The notes below the pieces were generated by a model. That model was not told where the DNA came from. It made no database searches and worked only from the letters and a program-made list of their open reading frames with translations. Source: Balneolia bacterium (GTDB lineage Bacteria > Bacteroidota > Rhodothermia > Balneolales > Cyclonatronaceae). Taken from it: a stretch of 38,385 nucleotides of DNA. A program made the position numbers and the translations under genes. This document shows, in pieces, positions 24,243-33,936 of this stretch. The DNA is taken from the NCBI GenBank assembly GCA_003566635.1, contig PXCK01000079.1:1-38385 (forward strand). Direction: 5' to 3'. Numbering within the stretch: the first letter of the stretch is position 1; the number at the start of each line of letters is the position of its first letter.

Positions 24243-25421
24243 ATGAAAAAAGCTGTTATCGTAGAGGCGTCAAGAACGCCAATTGGATCATTCGGAGGAA
24301 GTCTATCATCATTTTCGGCACCTGAACTTGGTGCTGCTGCAATCACATCTGTACTTAAAAAGTCGGGTGTATCTCCTGATGAGGTTCAGGAAGTTATTAT
24401 GGGTTGTGTTCTAACTGCCGGTATGGGGCAGGCTCCGGCTAGACAAGCTGCATTAAAGGCGGGGCTAAGTAATCGCGTGCCTTGTACCACCATTAACAAA
24501 GTATGTGCATCAGGAATGAAATCCGTTATGTATGCTGCTCAGCAAATCGAAACAGGTGATGCTGATGTAATTATTGCCGGTGGAATGGAAAGCATGAGCA
24601 ATGTACCATATTACCTCGATAAGCAACGCTTCGGCTCCAAGTTAGGCCACGCTCAAGCTTATGACGGTATTATCAAAGATGGTCTTTGGGATGTTTACAA
24701 AGATTACCACATGGGTAATGCCGGAGAAGTATGTGCACGGGAAATGAACATCAGCCGTGAAATGCAGGATGAATTTGCCATTTCTTCTTACAAGCGAGCT
24801 CAGGAAGCTCAAAAAAACGGGTGGTTTAAGGACGAAATAACCAAAATTAAAATCAAAGATCGTAAGGGCAATGTAACTGAGGTTGAGGAAGACGAAGAAG
24901 TGAATCGTGTAAACTTCGATAAAATTCCATCACTACGACCGGTTTTTGACAGAGAAGGTACCATTACAGCTGCCAACGCCAGCTCTATCAATGATGGCGC
25001 CGCTGCTCTTTTAATCATGAGTGATGAAAAAGCTAAAAAACTAGGACTTACTCCAATTGCAGAAATTACATCACAGGCAAGTGCTGCTAAAGAACCGGAA
25101 TGGTTTACAACAGCACCGGCCGATGCTATTCCACGCGCAATAGACCGTGCCGGAATAACTTTAGATGATGTGGATTTATTCGAAATAAATGAAGCCTTCT
25201 CGGTTGTATCTATCGCTAATAACCAATTGTTAAAGCTTGATCCCCAAAAAGTAAATATACATGGTGGGGCCGTAAGTATCGGTCACCCAATTGGATGTTC
25301 AGGTGCCAGAATTTTAGTTACACTTGTACATGCGTTAAAGCGTACAGGTGGCAAGGTCGGTTGTGCTGGTATTTGTAACGGTGGCGGCGGTGCTTCTGCA
25401 GTTATATTAAAGATGCTGTAA
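24243..25421 (+). CDS. atoB: Acetyl-CoA acetyltransferase (acetoacetyl-CoA thiolase)
   Basis: 392 residues, the usual length of biosynthetic/AtoB-type thiolases. The nucleophile Cys88 is in 'NKVCASGMKS', His348 in 'SIGHPIGCSGAR' and Cys378 in 'CAGICNGGGGAS', the last being the signature of the short-chain thiolases. It interconverts two acetyl-CoA with acetoacetyl-CoA and CoA. It differs from the FadI-like thiolase at 1004-2320 (438 residues) in length and active-site surroundings, so the two likely divide short- and long-chain substrates. It stands alone with its own terminator. Confidence 0.92.
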   Translation: MKKAVIVEASRTPIGSFGGSLSSFSAPELGAAAITSVLKKSGVSPDEVQEVIMGCVLTAGMGQAPARQAALKAGLSNRVPCTTINKVCASGMKSVMYAAQQIETGDADVIIAGGMESMSNVPYYLDKQRFGSKLGHAQAYDGIIKDGLWDVYKDYHMGNAGEVCAREMNISREMQDEFAISSYKRAQEAQKNGWFKDEITKIKIKDRKGNVTEVEEDEEVNRVNFDKIPSLRPVFDREGTITAANASSINDGAAALLIMSDEKAKKLGLTPIAEITSQASAAKEPEWFTTAPADAIPRAIDRAGITLDDVDLFEINEAFSVVSIANNQLLKLDPQKVNIHGGAVSIGHPIGCSGARILVTLVHALKRTGGKVGCAGICNGGGGASAVILKML

Positions 25422-25426
25422 TTGAC

Positions 25427-25475
25427 AATAGGTTCCCGGTTTATCTTTTTCAAATTTATCGGGAACCTATTCTTT
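25427..25475 (+). terminator. Intrinsic terminator after the acetoacetyl-CoA thiolase
   Basis: AATAGGTTCCCG (25427-25438) pairs perfectly with CGGGAACCTATT (25460-25471) across a 21-nt loop, followed by CTTTT. Confidence 0.75.
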
Positions 25476-25502
25476 TGAATAAGGTTAAAATAAACATTAG
25501 TG

Positions 25503-25531
25503 TTGCTTTTAACGCAGAGTCACGCTATTTT
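25503..25531 (+). promoter_or_regulatory. Possible promoter of the T9SS cluster
   Basis: TTGCTT (25503-25508), a 17-bp spacer and TATTTT (25526-25531), 111 bp before the porU start and downstream of the thiolase terminator. The -35 hexamer is identical to that of the fadI promoter. Confidence 0.35.
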
Positions 25532-25642
25532 TATGAAATACTCATTCAAAAACACAAAAGAGCCTTTATTGCGAAACTGATACGATTTTCCACAACTTTA
25601 ATTCAAATAGCTGTTTAGCAGCATTCGCAACAACATTCCATC

Positions 25643-28600
25643 TTGAGCTCTGATTTCCTAAAATTTCTGTCAGGATTTATTTTAATTGCATTTTTTGCAA
25701 TTGTTTTATCCGATTCGGTTTTCGGTCAGGATTTTCGAATTGTATCCCAAACCTCTGAGTTTACGGATTATGAATTCCGAAATGATAGCCTTTTTGTACA
25801 AGCTCCTCTATTGCTTTCCGTGCCTGTAAGAGATGGTTCCCCCCGCTACACTATTTTGGAACAAGAGTTCGCTACCGTTTCGAATCCTGCCCTCCGTTCT
25901 TTTGGTAATACTGAAGATTACCTTGAATTAATCCAAAATACAGATACTCCATTTACAGTAGTAGGCGCTACTGTTGAAATTCGTAAACAATGGAAGAGTA
26001 CGGTAGCTTTTCATGTAGCCAGAAAAAGTATCAATAGCGAAGATTCTTATTTGATAAACAGAAAGTTGCGTGTTCGTGTATATAACGAACCAACATGGGT
26101 TTCCTCCTACAGTAATAATGATGCCGGTTTATTTGATACTCAAAATCACCCATTAACTTCCGGAACATGGTACAAAATCCCGATTTCTGAAAATGGGATT
26201 CACCGAATCGACGCAGCTTATTTAGAATCACTTGGTGTTAATGTAAGTTCTGTCGATCCTCGTAATATTCAAATTTGGGGTACAAATGGCTACGAATTGC
26301 CAAAGCCTAATGCAGAAGCTCGTCCTGAATGGTCAGAATTACCAATTATTGTACAAGGTGAAGGTAATGGGCAATTTAATTCTAATGACGCCATCCTGTT
26401 TTATGGAAATGATGCGAACAGAATAATTTTCAATTCTGTAACTCAGGATTGGGATCATGAAGTGCATAGTTATTCGAATAATAACTACGTTTTTTTAACC
26501 GTGGCCGATACTCCCGGTAGAAGGTTAAACACGGTATCTCTAACCAATCCCACTGAGGATATTACAACATTCAGAGATTTCATTTGGAAAGAAGAAGAAC
26601 TTTTTAAGCCTGAATCTCGATTACGATCAGGCACCCAATGGTTTGGACAACAGTTCACTCCTGAGTTTGCCAGTCAAACCATATTTGAAGAATCCATTCC
26701 CGGTTTTATTCAAGGAAGCTCTATAGAATTTCGTGCAAGAATGGGTGCAAGAGCTCGAACTAATACCGGATTTACGTTCACCTTTAACAACGAAAATATC
26801 GGCCAAATATCAATAACAGGTCTTTCCTCTTTGACGGGTGACACAGGACAGGCTGCTCGCTTTGGGAATATTGTTCGCCAGGTAAATAACGTTAACCTTA
26901 ATGACAATCAGCTGAGAATTAGCGCATTGCTTGGTTCAAACTCAGGTGACACACGTGGTTGGGTTGATTTCATCCAATTGCGTGTTAATCGAGCATTAGT
27001 AGCTGATAATGACAGGTTACACTTTCTTTCACCGGATGATATTACCGGTCAGGTTATAGCCCGTTATCGTATGTCTGGCTTTAGTAGCCCGCCAATTGTA
27101 ATGGATGTAACTAACCCTGTTGAACCTGTACAAATTGCTGTTCAAGAAAACGGCAATAACTGGGATGTAGTCTATCACGCTAATAATGGTCGTCAGTTCA
27201 TCGCACAGACTTCATTCATTACCCCGGAAGCAGGACAACAAGTAGCAAATCAAAACCTGACAGGAACTAACTTTTATCCTGACTACATCATTGTAACAGC
27301 CGAACCCTTTTTAGAAGCGGCAAATCAGTTAGCAGACTATCGTGCTCAAAGAAACAATTTGCGACCACTTGTGGTAACTCAAAATCAGATATTTAATGAA
27401 TTCTCCGGCGGTGTCCCTGATCCTGTTGCTATTCGTGATTTTATGCGCCACCTATATCTAAAAGCAGGTTTAGACGACGACTTATTGCCTAAATATTTGT
27501 TATTGTTTGGTGATACAACGTACGATTATAAAGGAATTGAATCAGCTCCACTAACCAATCACGTATTTACTTTTCAGCATTACATTGACAGTGACAACCT
27601 GATTCGTTCTGTAACATATGGCAGTGATGACTTTTTTACTTTTATGGGTGAAGATGAAGGTTCCTGGCTCATTTCTGACAGGAATAACCGACTTGATTTT
27701 GGTGTGGGTCGACTTCCGGTTCAAACCTTATCAGAAGCAAATTTAATGGTTGATAAAATCAAGACCTTCGAAAACCAGGATGTATCAGGTGATTGGCGTA
27801 CACTTTTTACGTTCACTGCAGACGATGCTATTAACGGTTCTTCAAACGACAGGGATTTACACACCTTCAATGCAGACTTTACCGCAGAACAAATAGACGA
27901 ACAAGAAACAGGAATTCGTGTTCGTAAAATCTATCAATTCAGTTATCCGGTAGAAACTACGCCTGCCGGTCAACGAGTTCCGGCTGCAACATCCGATTTT
28001 ATTTCAGCCATAAATAATGGTACGCTCACCATCCATTTTTCAGGTCATGGAAATGAGCAACAATTAACGGCTCAACGACTTTTCCAAAGCTCCGATATAC
28101 CAAGATTAAATAATAGCGAACGTCTCACCATACTCGTAACAGCTACCTGTTCATTTGGTCGTTTTGATGATAATAATGAGCAATCCGGAGCAGAAAAGTT
28201 AATGTTGCATCCTAATGGAGGCTCCGTTGCTACCTTTACAACAACGCGTGTTGTATATACCAGTTCAACGCCTACATCCGATAACAATTTTGGTCTGCAT
28301 ATTGAACTAACCCGCGAAATGATACGCCGTGACCAAAACGGACGCCCTCAAACGTTGGGTGATATTTACATGAATTCCAAAAACAACATTTTGGAAATCA
28401 GTACGGGTATTAATAACCGAAAATTTACGTTGCTTGGTGATCCGGCAATGACCATTGGGTTACCCGAAGCTAAGATTGAAATTACCGATGTAAATGGTAT
28501 TTCAGACTTAGAACAAACACCTCTCCAACTTCGTGCTTTAGACCGTGTGGTAATCAATGGGCACGTAAGTGATGGTAACGGCGGTGTAAATACTTCTTTT

Positions 28601-29584
28601 AATGGTGAAGCCTCCGTACGTGTATTTGATGCAAGAAGATTTGAATTATTACCACAACCCGATTTGTATTGTTTAAATATGCCGGGGTGTGGTTTCTTTG
28701 TTCGTAATGATGTTCTGTTTAACGGAAGAGTAAGTGTTGTGAACGGACGTTTTTCAAGTGAATTTATCGTTCCTAAAGACATTGCCTATTCATCAGATTT
28801 AGGAAAAATTCATGTTTATGCGAAAAACCCAAATACTATGGACGCTGTTGGAGCATTTAACAACTTTTTCCTAAATGGCACTAATGAAGATGCAGAGAAC
28901 ATTTTTTCAGGACCTGAACTCGATGTTTTTCTGAATGATGATACCTTTATGAATGGCTCGCTAGTGAATAATTCTCCAAATTTAATTGTAGATATTTTTA
29001 GTGAAGCAGGTATCAACACAACAGGTTCCGGTGTTGGACACGAATTAGTTGCTACCCTAACCAATGAAGATCAAGGTGGAAGCAGTAAAGATATCATTCT
29101 AAACAGTTTTTATTCCAGTGCATTAGATGATTTTACACGTGGTAGAATTGAGTATCCTCTCGACCGATTAGAAGATGGTACCTATTCCTTAACAGTGCGT
29201 GCATGGGATGTTTTTAATAATGTAGGTGAAGAAGTAATCTTCTTTGAGGTTTCCGGTGGTGATAACCTTACACTCCGTAATGTATATAATTACCCCAACC
29301 CAATGAATAACTTCACTCGTTTTGCCTTTGAGCATAACACACCCGTTGGCGAGTCTATGGATATTTTTATCCGTATATTTACGTTATCGGGTCGTCCGGT
29401 TGCACAGATTCGTGATAATCGAATTGCTACCGGAAATTTAGAGCTTATTGAATGGAATGGTAGAGACGATGATGGAAATCGTCTTGCTTCCGGCACATAT
29501 TTATACCATGTAAGAGTAAGAACCGATGGTGCCGCAGGGCGCCAAAATGTTGAAGAAATTGAACGTTTGGTTATTATTCGCTAG
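25643..29584 (+). CDS. porU: Type IX secretion system C25 sortase PorU
   Basis: 1313 residues. A signal peptide (1-29, ending 'DSVFGQ') precedes a long beta-rich N-terminal region (to about 540). The gingipain-like C25 protease domain (about 545-930) has His802 in 'HFSGHG' and Cys836 in 'VTATCSFG', 34 residues apart as in gingipains. The last 100 residues (from 'NYPNPMNNFTRF', 1216-1313) are a C-terminal domain of the T9SS/FlgD type. PorU cleaves the sorting domain from T9SS cargo and attaches it to surface glycolipid. An in-frame stop at 25616-25618 leaves TTG 25643 as the only usual start. porV follows after 32 bp, which supports the assignment. Confidence 0.92.
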   Translation: MSSDFLKFLSGFILIAFFAIVLSDSVFGQDFRIVSQTSEFTDYEFRNDSLFVQAPLLLSVPVRDGSPRYTILEQEFATVSNPALRSFGNTEDYLELIQNTDTPFTVVGATVEIRKQWKSTVAFHVARKSINSEDSYLINRKLRVRVYNEPTWVSSYSNNDAGLFDTQNHPLTSGTWYKIPISENGIHRIDAAYLESLGVNVSSVDPRNIQIWGTNGYELPKPNAEARPEWSELPIIVQGEGNGQFNSNDAILFYGNDANRIIFNSVTQDWDHEVHSYSNNNYVFLTVADTPGRRLNTVSLTNPTEDITTFRDFIWKEEELFKPESRLRSGTQWFGQQFTPEFASQTIFEESIPGFIQGSSIEFRARMGARARTNTGFTFTFNNENIGQISITGLSSLTGDTGQAARFGNIVRQVNNVNLNDNQLRISALLGSNSGDTRGWVDFIQLRVNRALVADNDRLHFLSPDDITGQVIARYRMSGFSSPPIVMDVTNPVEPVQIAVQENGNNWDVVYHANNGRQFIAQTSFITPEAGQQVANQNLTGTNFYPDYIIVTAEPFLEAANQLADYRAQRNNLRPLVVTQNQIFNEFSGGVPDPVAIRDFMRHLYLKAGLDDDLLPKYLLLFGDTTYDYKGIESAPLTNHVFTFQHYIDSDNLIRSVTYGSDDFFTFMGEDEGSWLISDRNNRLDFGVGRLPVQTLSEANLMVDKIKTFENQDVSGDWRTLFTFTADDAINGSSNDRDLHTFNADFTAEQIDEQETGIRVRKIYQFSYPVETTPAGQRVPAATSDFISAINNGTLTIHFSGHGNEQQLTAQRLFQSSDIPRLNNSERLTILVTATCSFGRFDDNNEQSGAEKLMLHPNGGSVATFTTTRVVYTSSTPTSDNNFGLHIELTREMIRRDQNGRPQTLGDIYMNSKNNILEISTGINNRKFTLLGDPAMTIGLPEAKIEITDVNGISDLEQTPLQLRALDRVVINGHVSDGNGGVNTSFNGEASVRVFDARRFELLPQPDLYCLNMPGCGFFVRNDVLFNGRVSVVNGRFSSEFIVPKDIAYSSDLGKIHVYAKNPNTMDAVGAFNNFFLNGTNEDAENIFSGPELDVFLNDDTFMNGSLVNNSPNLIVDIFSEAGINTTGSGVGHELVATLTNEDQGGSSKDIILNSFYSSALDDFTRGRIEYPLDRLEDGTYSLTVRAWDVFNNVGEEVIFFEVSGGDNLTLRNVYNYPNPMNNFTRFAFEHNTPVGESMDIFIRIFTLSGRPVAQIRDNRIATGNLELIEWNGRDDDGNRLASGTYLYHVRVRTDGAAGRQNVEEIERLVIIR

Positions 29585-29616
29585 TTTTTATCACTAATCA
29601 TAATAAAAAGAACACT

Positions 29617-30732
29617 ATGAAGCAGTTAACAAGATCTGCCTTGCTATTAGCCATTATTTTAGGTTTTAGCACTTTAACAGCACACGCACAGGTAGGTATC
29701 ACAGCGGTACCTTTCTTGCAAATTGAACCTGATTCCAGGGCTCCTGGTATGGGAAACACAGGAGTGGCAATTGCAGATAATGCATCTGCAGTTTTCTGGA
29801 ATCCTGCAGGACTGGCATTTCAGGATGGAACACAGATTTCATTTACTCATGCTAATTGGCTCCCAAACTTCAATACAGATTTATTCTACGATTATTTAGT
29901 TGGGCGTCACTATATTGACGGAATTGGTACTTTTGGCGCTCATATCACTTTTTTAAACCTCGGCGAACAAGTTCAAACTGATGAAACAGGTCGAGAGATT
30001 CGTACATTTAGCAGTTACGAAATTGCCTCCGGTATCAGTTATGGTTTTAAACTAAATGATAATTGGGCTTTAGGAACCGGACTTCGTTTTATTTATAGTC
30101 GCCTTGTTCCATCCGGAATTGACGTTGGTGGCCAAACAGCCAGAAACGGAACGAGCGTAGGCCTTGACTTAGCGGCTTTATATCGTTCAAATTATTTCGA
30201 CTCATTTGGGTTTAATTCAAGGTTTAGTGCGGGAATGAACCTCTCTAATATCGGACCTGCTGTACAATACACCGATAACCCTCAAAAAGATCCATTGCCA
30301 ACGCTTTTACGTTTAGGCATTGCGTATGAATTAGAGTTAGATAACGATGGTATTAACACCGTCACTTTAGCCTCAGACGTATCTAAAATTATGGCAAGAA
30401 ACGATACCACAGGTCGTGCTATGGGCGTAGTTGAGGCATTATTTAGCTCGTGGGATACCTATACTCGTTTTGATGGGCAGGATTTTGTAGATGTTCCTCT
30501 AGCAGAGCAATTTATGTACTCTGTTGGTTTGGAATACTGGTACGCAAGCCAATTTGCTATTCGTACCGGTTACTTCTACGAAGCACCTAATAATGGTGAC
30601 CGCCAGTTTATATCTTTTGGTGCAGGTCTGCGCTATAACATTTTTGGTGTAGATTTCAGTTATCTGTACACCATTAAAGAAGACTCGCCTCTGGCGAATA
30701 CAATTCGAATATCAGTACTTGTAGATTTCTGA
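29617..30732 (+). CDS. porV: Type IX secretion outer-membrane protein PorV
   Basis: 371 residues. Signal peptide ending 'TAHAQ' (residue 25), then 'FLQIEPDSRAPGMGNTGVAIADNASAVFWNPAGLAF' style sequence, which is characteristic of PorV/LptO, a FadL-like barrel with 'NPAGL' near its N-terminus. The rest is alternating barrel strands ending in 'RISVLVDF'. PorV binds cargo leaving the translocon and delivers it to the PorU sortase. Position directly after porU, as in several Bacteroidota, agrees with this. The ATG at 29617 gives a normal signal peptide. Confidence 0.92.
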   Translation: MKQLTRSALLLAIILGFSTLTAHAQVGITAVPFLQIEPDSRAPGMGNTGVAIADNASAVFWNPAGLAFQDGTQISFTHANWLPNFNTDLFYDYLVGRHYIDGIGTFGAHITFLNLGEQVQTDETGREIRTFSSYEIASGISYGFKLNDNWALGTGLRFIYSRLVPSGIDVGGQTARNGTSVGLDLAALYRSNYFDSFGFNSRFSAGMNLSNIGPAVQYTDNPQKDPLPTLLRLGIAYELELDNDGINTVTLASDVSKIMARNDTTGRAMGVVEALFSSWDTYTRFDGQDFVDVPLAEQFMYSVGLEYWYASQFAIRTGYFYEAPNNGDRQFISFGAGLRYNIFGVDFSYLYTIKEDSPLANTIRISVLVDF

Positions 30733-30773
30733 CACCCATCCCGTTAATTCGCATTACTGAATATTAAGACTGA

Positions 30774-33700
30774 ATGAAATTCAATCTCAAATCGAGCAGG
30801 AAAATGGTTTTTCCGCCATTTTTCCTGCTCTTCTTTTTATCATTAAATCTATTTTCGGCACCATTTGTAAATCAGGCTATTGCCCAACAGTATAACCGCC
30901 CGGTTATTAGTGATGGCACGATTTATATCGTAGCGGTTATGGCTGAATTTGTACCTGATGACAACCGCTTCACTTCAGGGAATGGAACATTTGAGATTGA
31001 TTTTTTAGCGAATAACGATATAACCATTTCACCTCTCCCACACGATAAAGCTTATTTTGAAAGTCACCTACAGTTTGCCCAAAATTATTTTCAAGCGGCT
31101 TCTTTTGGGAAATTAGATATAGAATACATCGTACTACCGGAAATCATTCAATTGCCGAATGAAATGAAAGCCTATTCACCAACCGGACCTGACGACTCCG
31201 AAAATTTTAAACTTGGTAACCTGGCAAAAGATGTATGGACGCTTGTGGCAGAACAGAATTTTTCCGGTTTGGAGCACCTCCCGCAAGATCGTACCATGTT
31301 TATTATCTTCCATGCAGGTGTGGGGCGCGACATTGAACTTACCGGTACTACTTTAGATAAAACACCTCAGGATATTCCATCAGTATTTTTAACCCAAGAT
31401 GCAATCGGAAGGTTAATTGACGAACCAACATTTGATGGCTTTCCCATCACAGAAAACCTGCGTGTTACCAATACTGCTATTCTGCCACAAACCCAATCCC
31501 GCCGTGGCGAAGATGTTACCGGTGCTGAATTTGTACTTGAACTTTCCATCAACGGAATCTTAACTGCCAACATTGGAAGCTTCATTGGACTACCTGATTT
31601 GTTTAATACAGATAGCGGAGCATCGGGAATCGGTAGATTTGGCTTGATGGACGGTGCCGGTATTTTTTCTTATTTCGGTCTATTTCCACCTTTGCCCTCC
31701 GCTTGGGAGCGTTATTTTATGGGTTGGAGCACCCCTTTCGATATCGACTTAGATAGTGAAGAACCCATAGAATTAGAAGCCGTTTCTCAAAATGGGGCCT
31801 TTTCTCTTGCACGTCATTTTATATCATCTGATGAGTTTTTTCTTGTTGAAAACAGGCATCGTGATCCGCTTGATGAAGGCGTTACTTTAACGATTCGTAC
31901 ACCGGAAGGTACTATCGAAACGGTTACATTTGACAATACAGAAGATCGTTTTGATCCTTTTGATCAGCGTTTTTATGACGAAATATTACCGCCCGGCGTA
32001 TTAATTAACGTATCCAATTTCGACTGGAGTTTACCCGGTGGTCTTGATGCAGGCGAAGACGGTCAGGTTGGTACGGATGACGACCGAATATTAAACGGCG
32101 GAATGTTAATATGGCATATTGATGATGCCGTAATTCGATCCACTATCGATGATAATGCCATCAACAATAACCCTGACCGACCCGGCATTGCGCTTCAGGA
32201 AGCCGATGGTGCACAGGATATTGGTCGACCCGGAACTACAATTACTAACTTCGCTAATGGAGGCCCGTTTGATTTTTGGTGGTCGGGTAATGATTTTACC
32301 GTAATCACCCCGGGTGGAGGAAGAATTGTTTTATATAAAAATCGTTTTGGGGATGATACATTCCCTAACAATAGAAGCAATAGTGGTGGCAGAACTTATT
32401 TCGAGTTTTATGATTTTTCTGATAATATTGCCACATCAACCTTTTTTGCCCGAAGAGTTCTTTCTGAGGATATTAACCTAATCGCAGAACTTGATTTAGA
32501 TGGTAACTTCTTTACCGAAAGTAACGAATGGCCCCTTGCTATTTCTGCCCATAACTTCGGCGATGACACCATCGTTTTTGTTCAATCATCGGAGCATCTT
32601 TACACTATACCACTTGACGAGAATTCACAACCGGTTTCTGATTTCATTTCAGTTTTTGATGATGTCACTCCTCTTCAACATTTAGTTTTTGACAATACCT
32701 TATACCTCGCATTTTCCTTGTCAGGAGAAACAATTGTAGGTTCATATTCTCTGAATTACTCTGATTTCTCATGGACTGAGAGCTGGAACACAACCCTTCC
32801 TGAAAACACCCAAACAGGAATTATAAGTACACTTGGCATTGACTTTATTGACATTGATGGAACCCCATTCCGTTTAAATATACAAGATGGCGCATTAACT
32901 ACCGAATCAACGAATTACCAGACGAGTGGGATTATCGGCAATGCTCAGGTAATTATTCGTGATGATTTACTGGAATTTTTCCCATCGCAATTTTCTTTCG
33001 TGATTCCTGGAATTGAAAAAAGTAAAAAAAACTATGGTGGACTAACAGAAATTGAAGTTGATCAAGTAGCTGTACCTTTTTTACTAAGAGACCAATCATT
33101 GTCATTATTCCCTAATGATAGAGAAGTAGAAATTCAAAACGGTCGCTTAAGTTTGCCTGCTATTGTCGATTTCGATAATAATAATTATATGGATTTTCTA
33201 TTTACAGATTATTCCAATAATGAGTTGATAGGTAAAAACCGAAACGGTGGTGTTTTGTGGAACTTTCCGGTTTCAGCTATCGATGGAAAACAGTTTAACG
33301 GAACTCCTTTGATTGTTCAGGATACTATTGATGAAACGGAACGCATCATTTTTACCCCTGTAACCGATAGTTTATCATATACATTAGAAGCATTCGATTC
33401 CCGTTTGCGCTCTGTTGATGGCTATCCCTTATATCTTGGTTCACTTGGTGAATTTCCTATTGATGGGGTTCCTGTACAGCCGCTATTCTTTGATGGGCGA
33501 TTATTTACAGTCAGCCCTACTGGGGAATTTAGAATCTGGGAATTTGAAGACCCCGGTACAATTTTATGGAGTAATGCTTATGGTAATAGTGCCGGGAACA
33601 AAATTCTTGGGTTGAATTCAGGTCAAACCCCTGCCCTTCCAATGTTTTCCATCTTGAATAAAGATGAGACCTACAATTGGCCTAATCCTGCATCAACCGA

Positions 33701-33929
33701 AACTAATATTCGGTTTGAAACACAGGGCGAAGCCGAAATAGAAATTACCGTTTTGAATATGAGCGGCTCACGAATTTACCGGGAGTCAACAACCTCAAGA
33801 GGGTTTGGTCCTCAGGAAACATTAGTTAGTACAGCAGGCTGGCCAAACGGGGTTTATTACGCAAGAGTTCAGGCAACTCAAAATGGAAGCCGTGAAACCA
33901 AAGTGATAAAAATAGTAGTAATGCGATAG
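30774..33929 (+). CDS. M6-like metalloprotease homologue without zinc motif, T9SS cargo
   Basis: 1051 residues. Signal peptide (1-38, ending 'AIAQQ'). Residues about 45-330 follow the layout of M6 (immune inhibitor A-like) proteases, including 'LPDLFNTDSGASGIGRFGLMDGAG' after the active site. At the place of HExxHxxGLPD the protein reads 'ANIGSFIGLPD' (265-275), so both zinc histidines and the catalytic glutamate are replaced by Ala, Ser and Asn. It is therefore probably inactive as a protease. The middle is a large beta-rich region; residues 968-1051 ('NWPNPASTETNIRF' to the end) are a T9SS type-A sorting domain. It should be exported to the surface by the neighbouring PorUV. The reading frame is intact and long, so it is not a decayed gene. 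Confidence 0.83.
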   Translation: MKFNLKSSRKMVFPPFFLLFFLSLNLFSAPFVNQAIAQQYNRPVISDGTIYIVAVMAEFVPDDNRFTSGNGTFEIDFLANNDITISPLPHDKAYFESHLQFAQNYFQAASFGKLDIEYIVLPEIIQLPNEMKAYSPTGPDDSENFKLGNLAKDVWTLVAEQNFSGLEHLPQDRTMFIIFHAGVGRDIELTGTTLDKTPQDIPSVFLTQDAIGRLIDEPTFDGFPITENLRVTNTAILPQTQSRRGEDVTGAEFVLELSINGILTANIGSFIGLPDLFNTDSGASGIGRFGLMDGAGIFSYFGLFPPLPSAWERYFMGWSTPFDIDLDSEEPIELEAVSQNGAFSLARHFISSDEFFLVENRHRDPLDEGVTLTIRTPEGTIETVTFDNTEDRFDPFDQRFYDEILPPGVLINVSNFDWSLPGGLDAGEDGQVGTDDDRILNGGMLIWHIDDAVIRSTIDDNAINNNPDRPGIALQEADGAQDIGRPGTTITNFANGGPFDFWWSGNDFTVITPGGGRIVLYKNRFGDDTFPNNRSNSGGRTYFEFYDFSDNIATSTFFARRVLSEDINLIAELDLDGNFFTESNEWPLAISAHNFGDDTIVFVQSSEHLYTIPLDENSQPVSDFISVFDDVTPLQHLVFDNTLYLAFSLSGETIVGSYSLNYSDFSWTESWNTTLPENTQTGIISTLGIDFIDIDGTPFRLNIQDGALTTESTNYQTSGIIGNAQVIIRDDLLEFFPSQFSFVIPGIEKSKKNYGGLTEIEVDQVAVPFLLRDQSLSLFPNDREVEIQNGRLSLPAIVDFDNNNYMDFLFTDYSNNELIGKNRNGGVLWNFPVSAIDGKQFNGTPLIVQDTIDETERIIFTPVTDSLSYTLEAFDSRLRSVDGYPLYLGSLGEFPIDGVPVQPLFFDGRLFTVSPTGEFRIWEFEDPGTILWSNAYGNSAGNKILGLNSGQTPALPMFSILNKDETYNWPNPASTETNIRFETQGEAEIEITVLNMSGSRIYRESTTSRGFGPQETLVSTAGWPNGVYYARVQATQNGSRETKVIKIVVMR

Positions 33930-33936
33930 GTTGTAT

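Noticed and set aside
28366-28782. 138-codon minus-strand frame inside porU
   Set aside because: Shadow of the C25 gene, no ribosome-binding site or recognisable motif.
33931-33936. TTG start two codons before ATG for the peptidase-propeller-barrel gene
   Set aside because: ATG 33937 gives a standard signal peptide and is the stronger start; the TTG adds only Met-Tyr.
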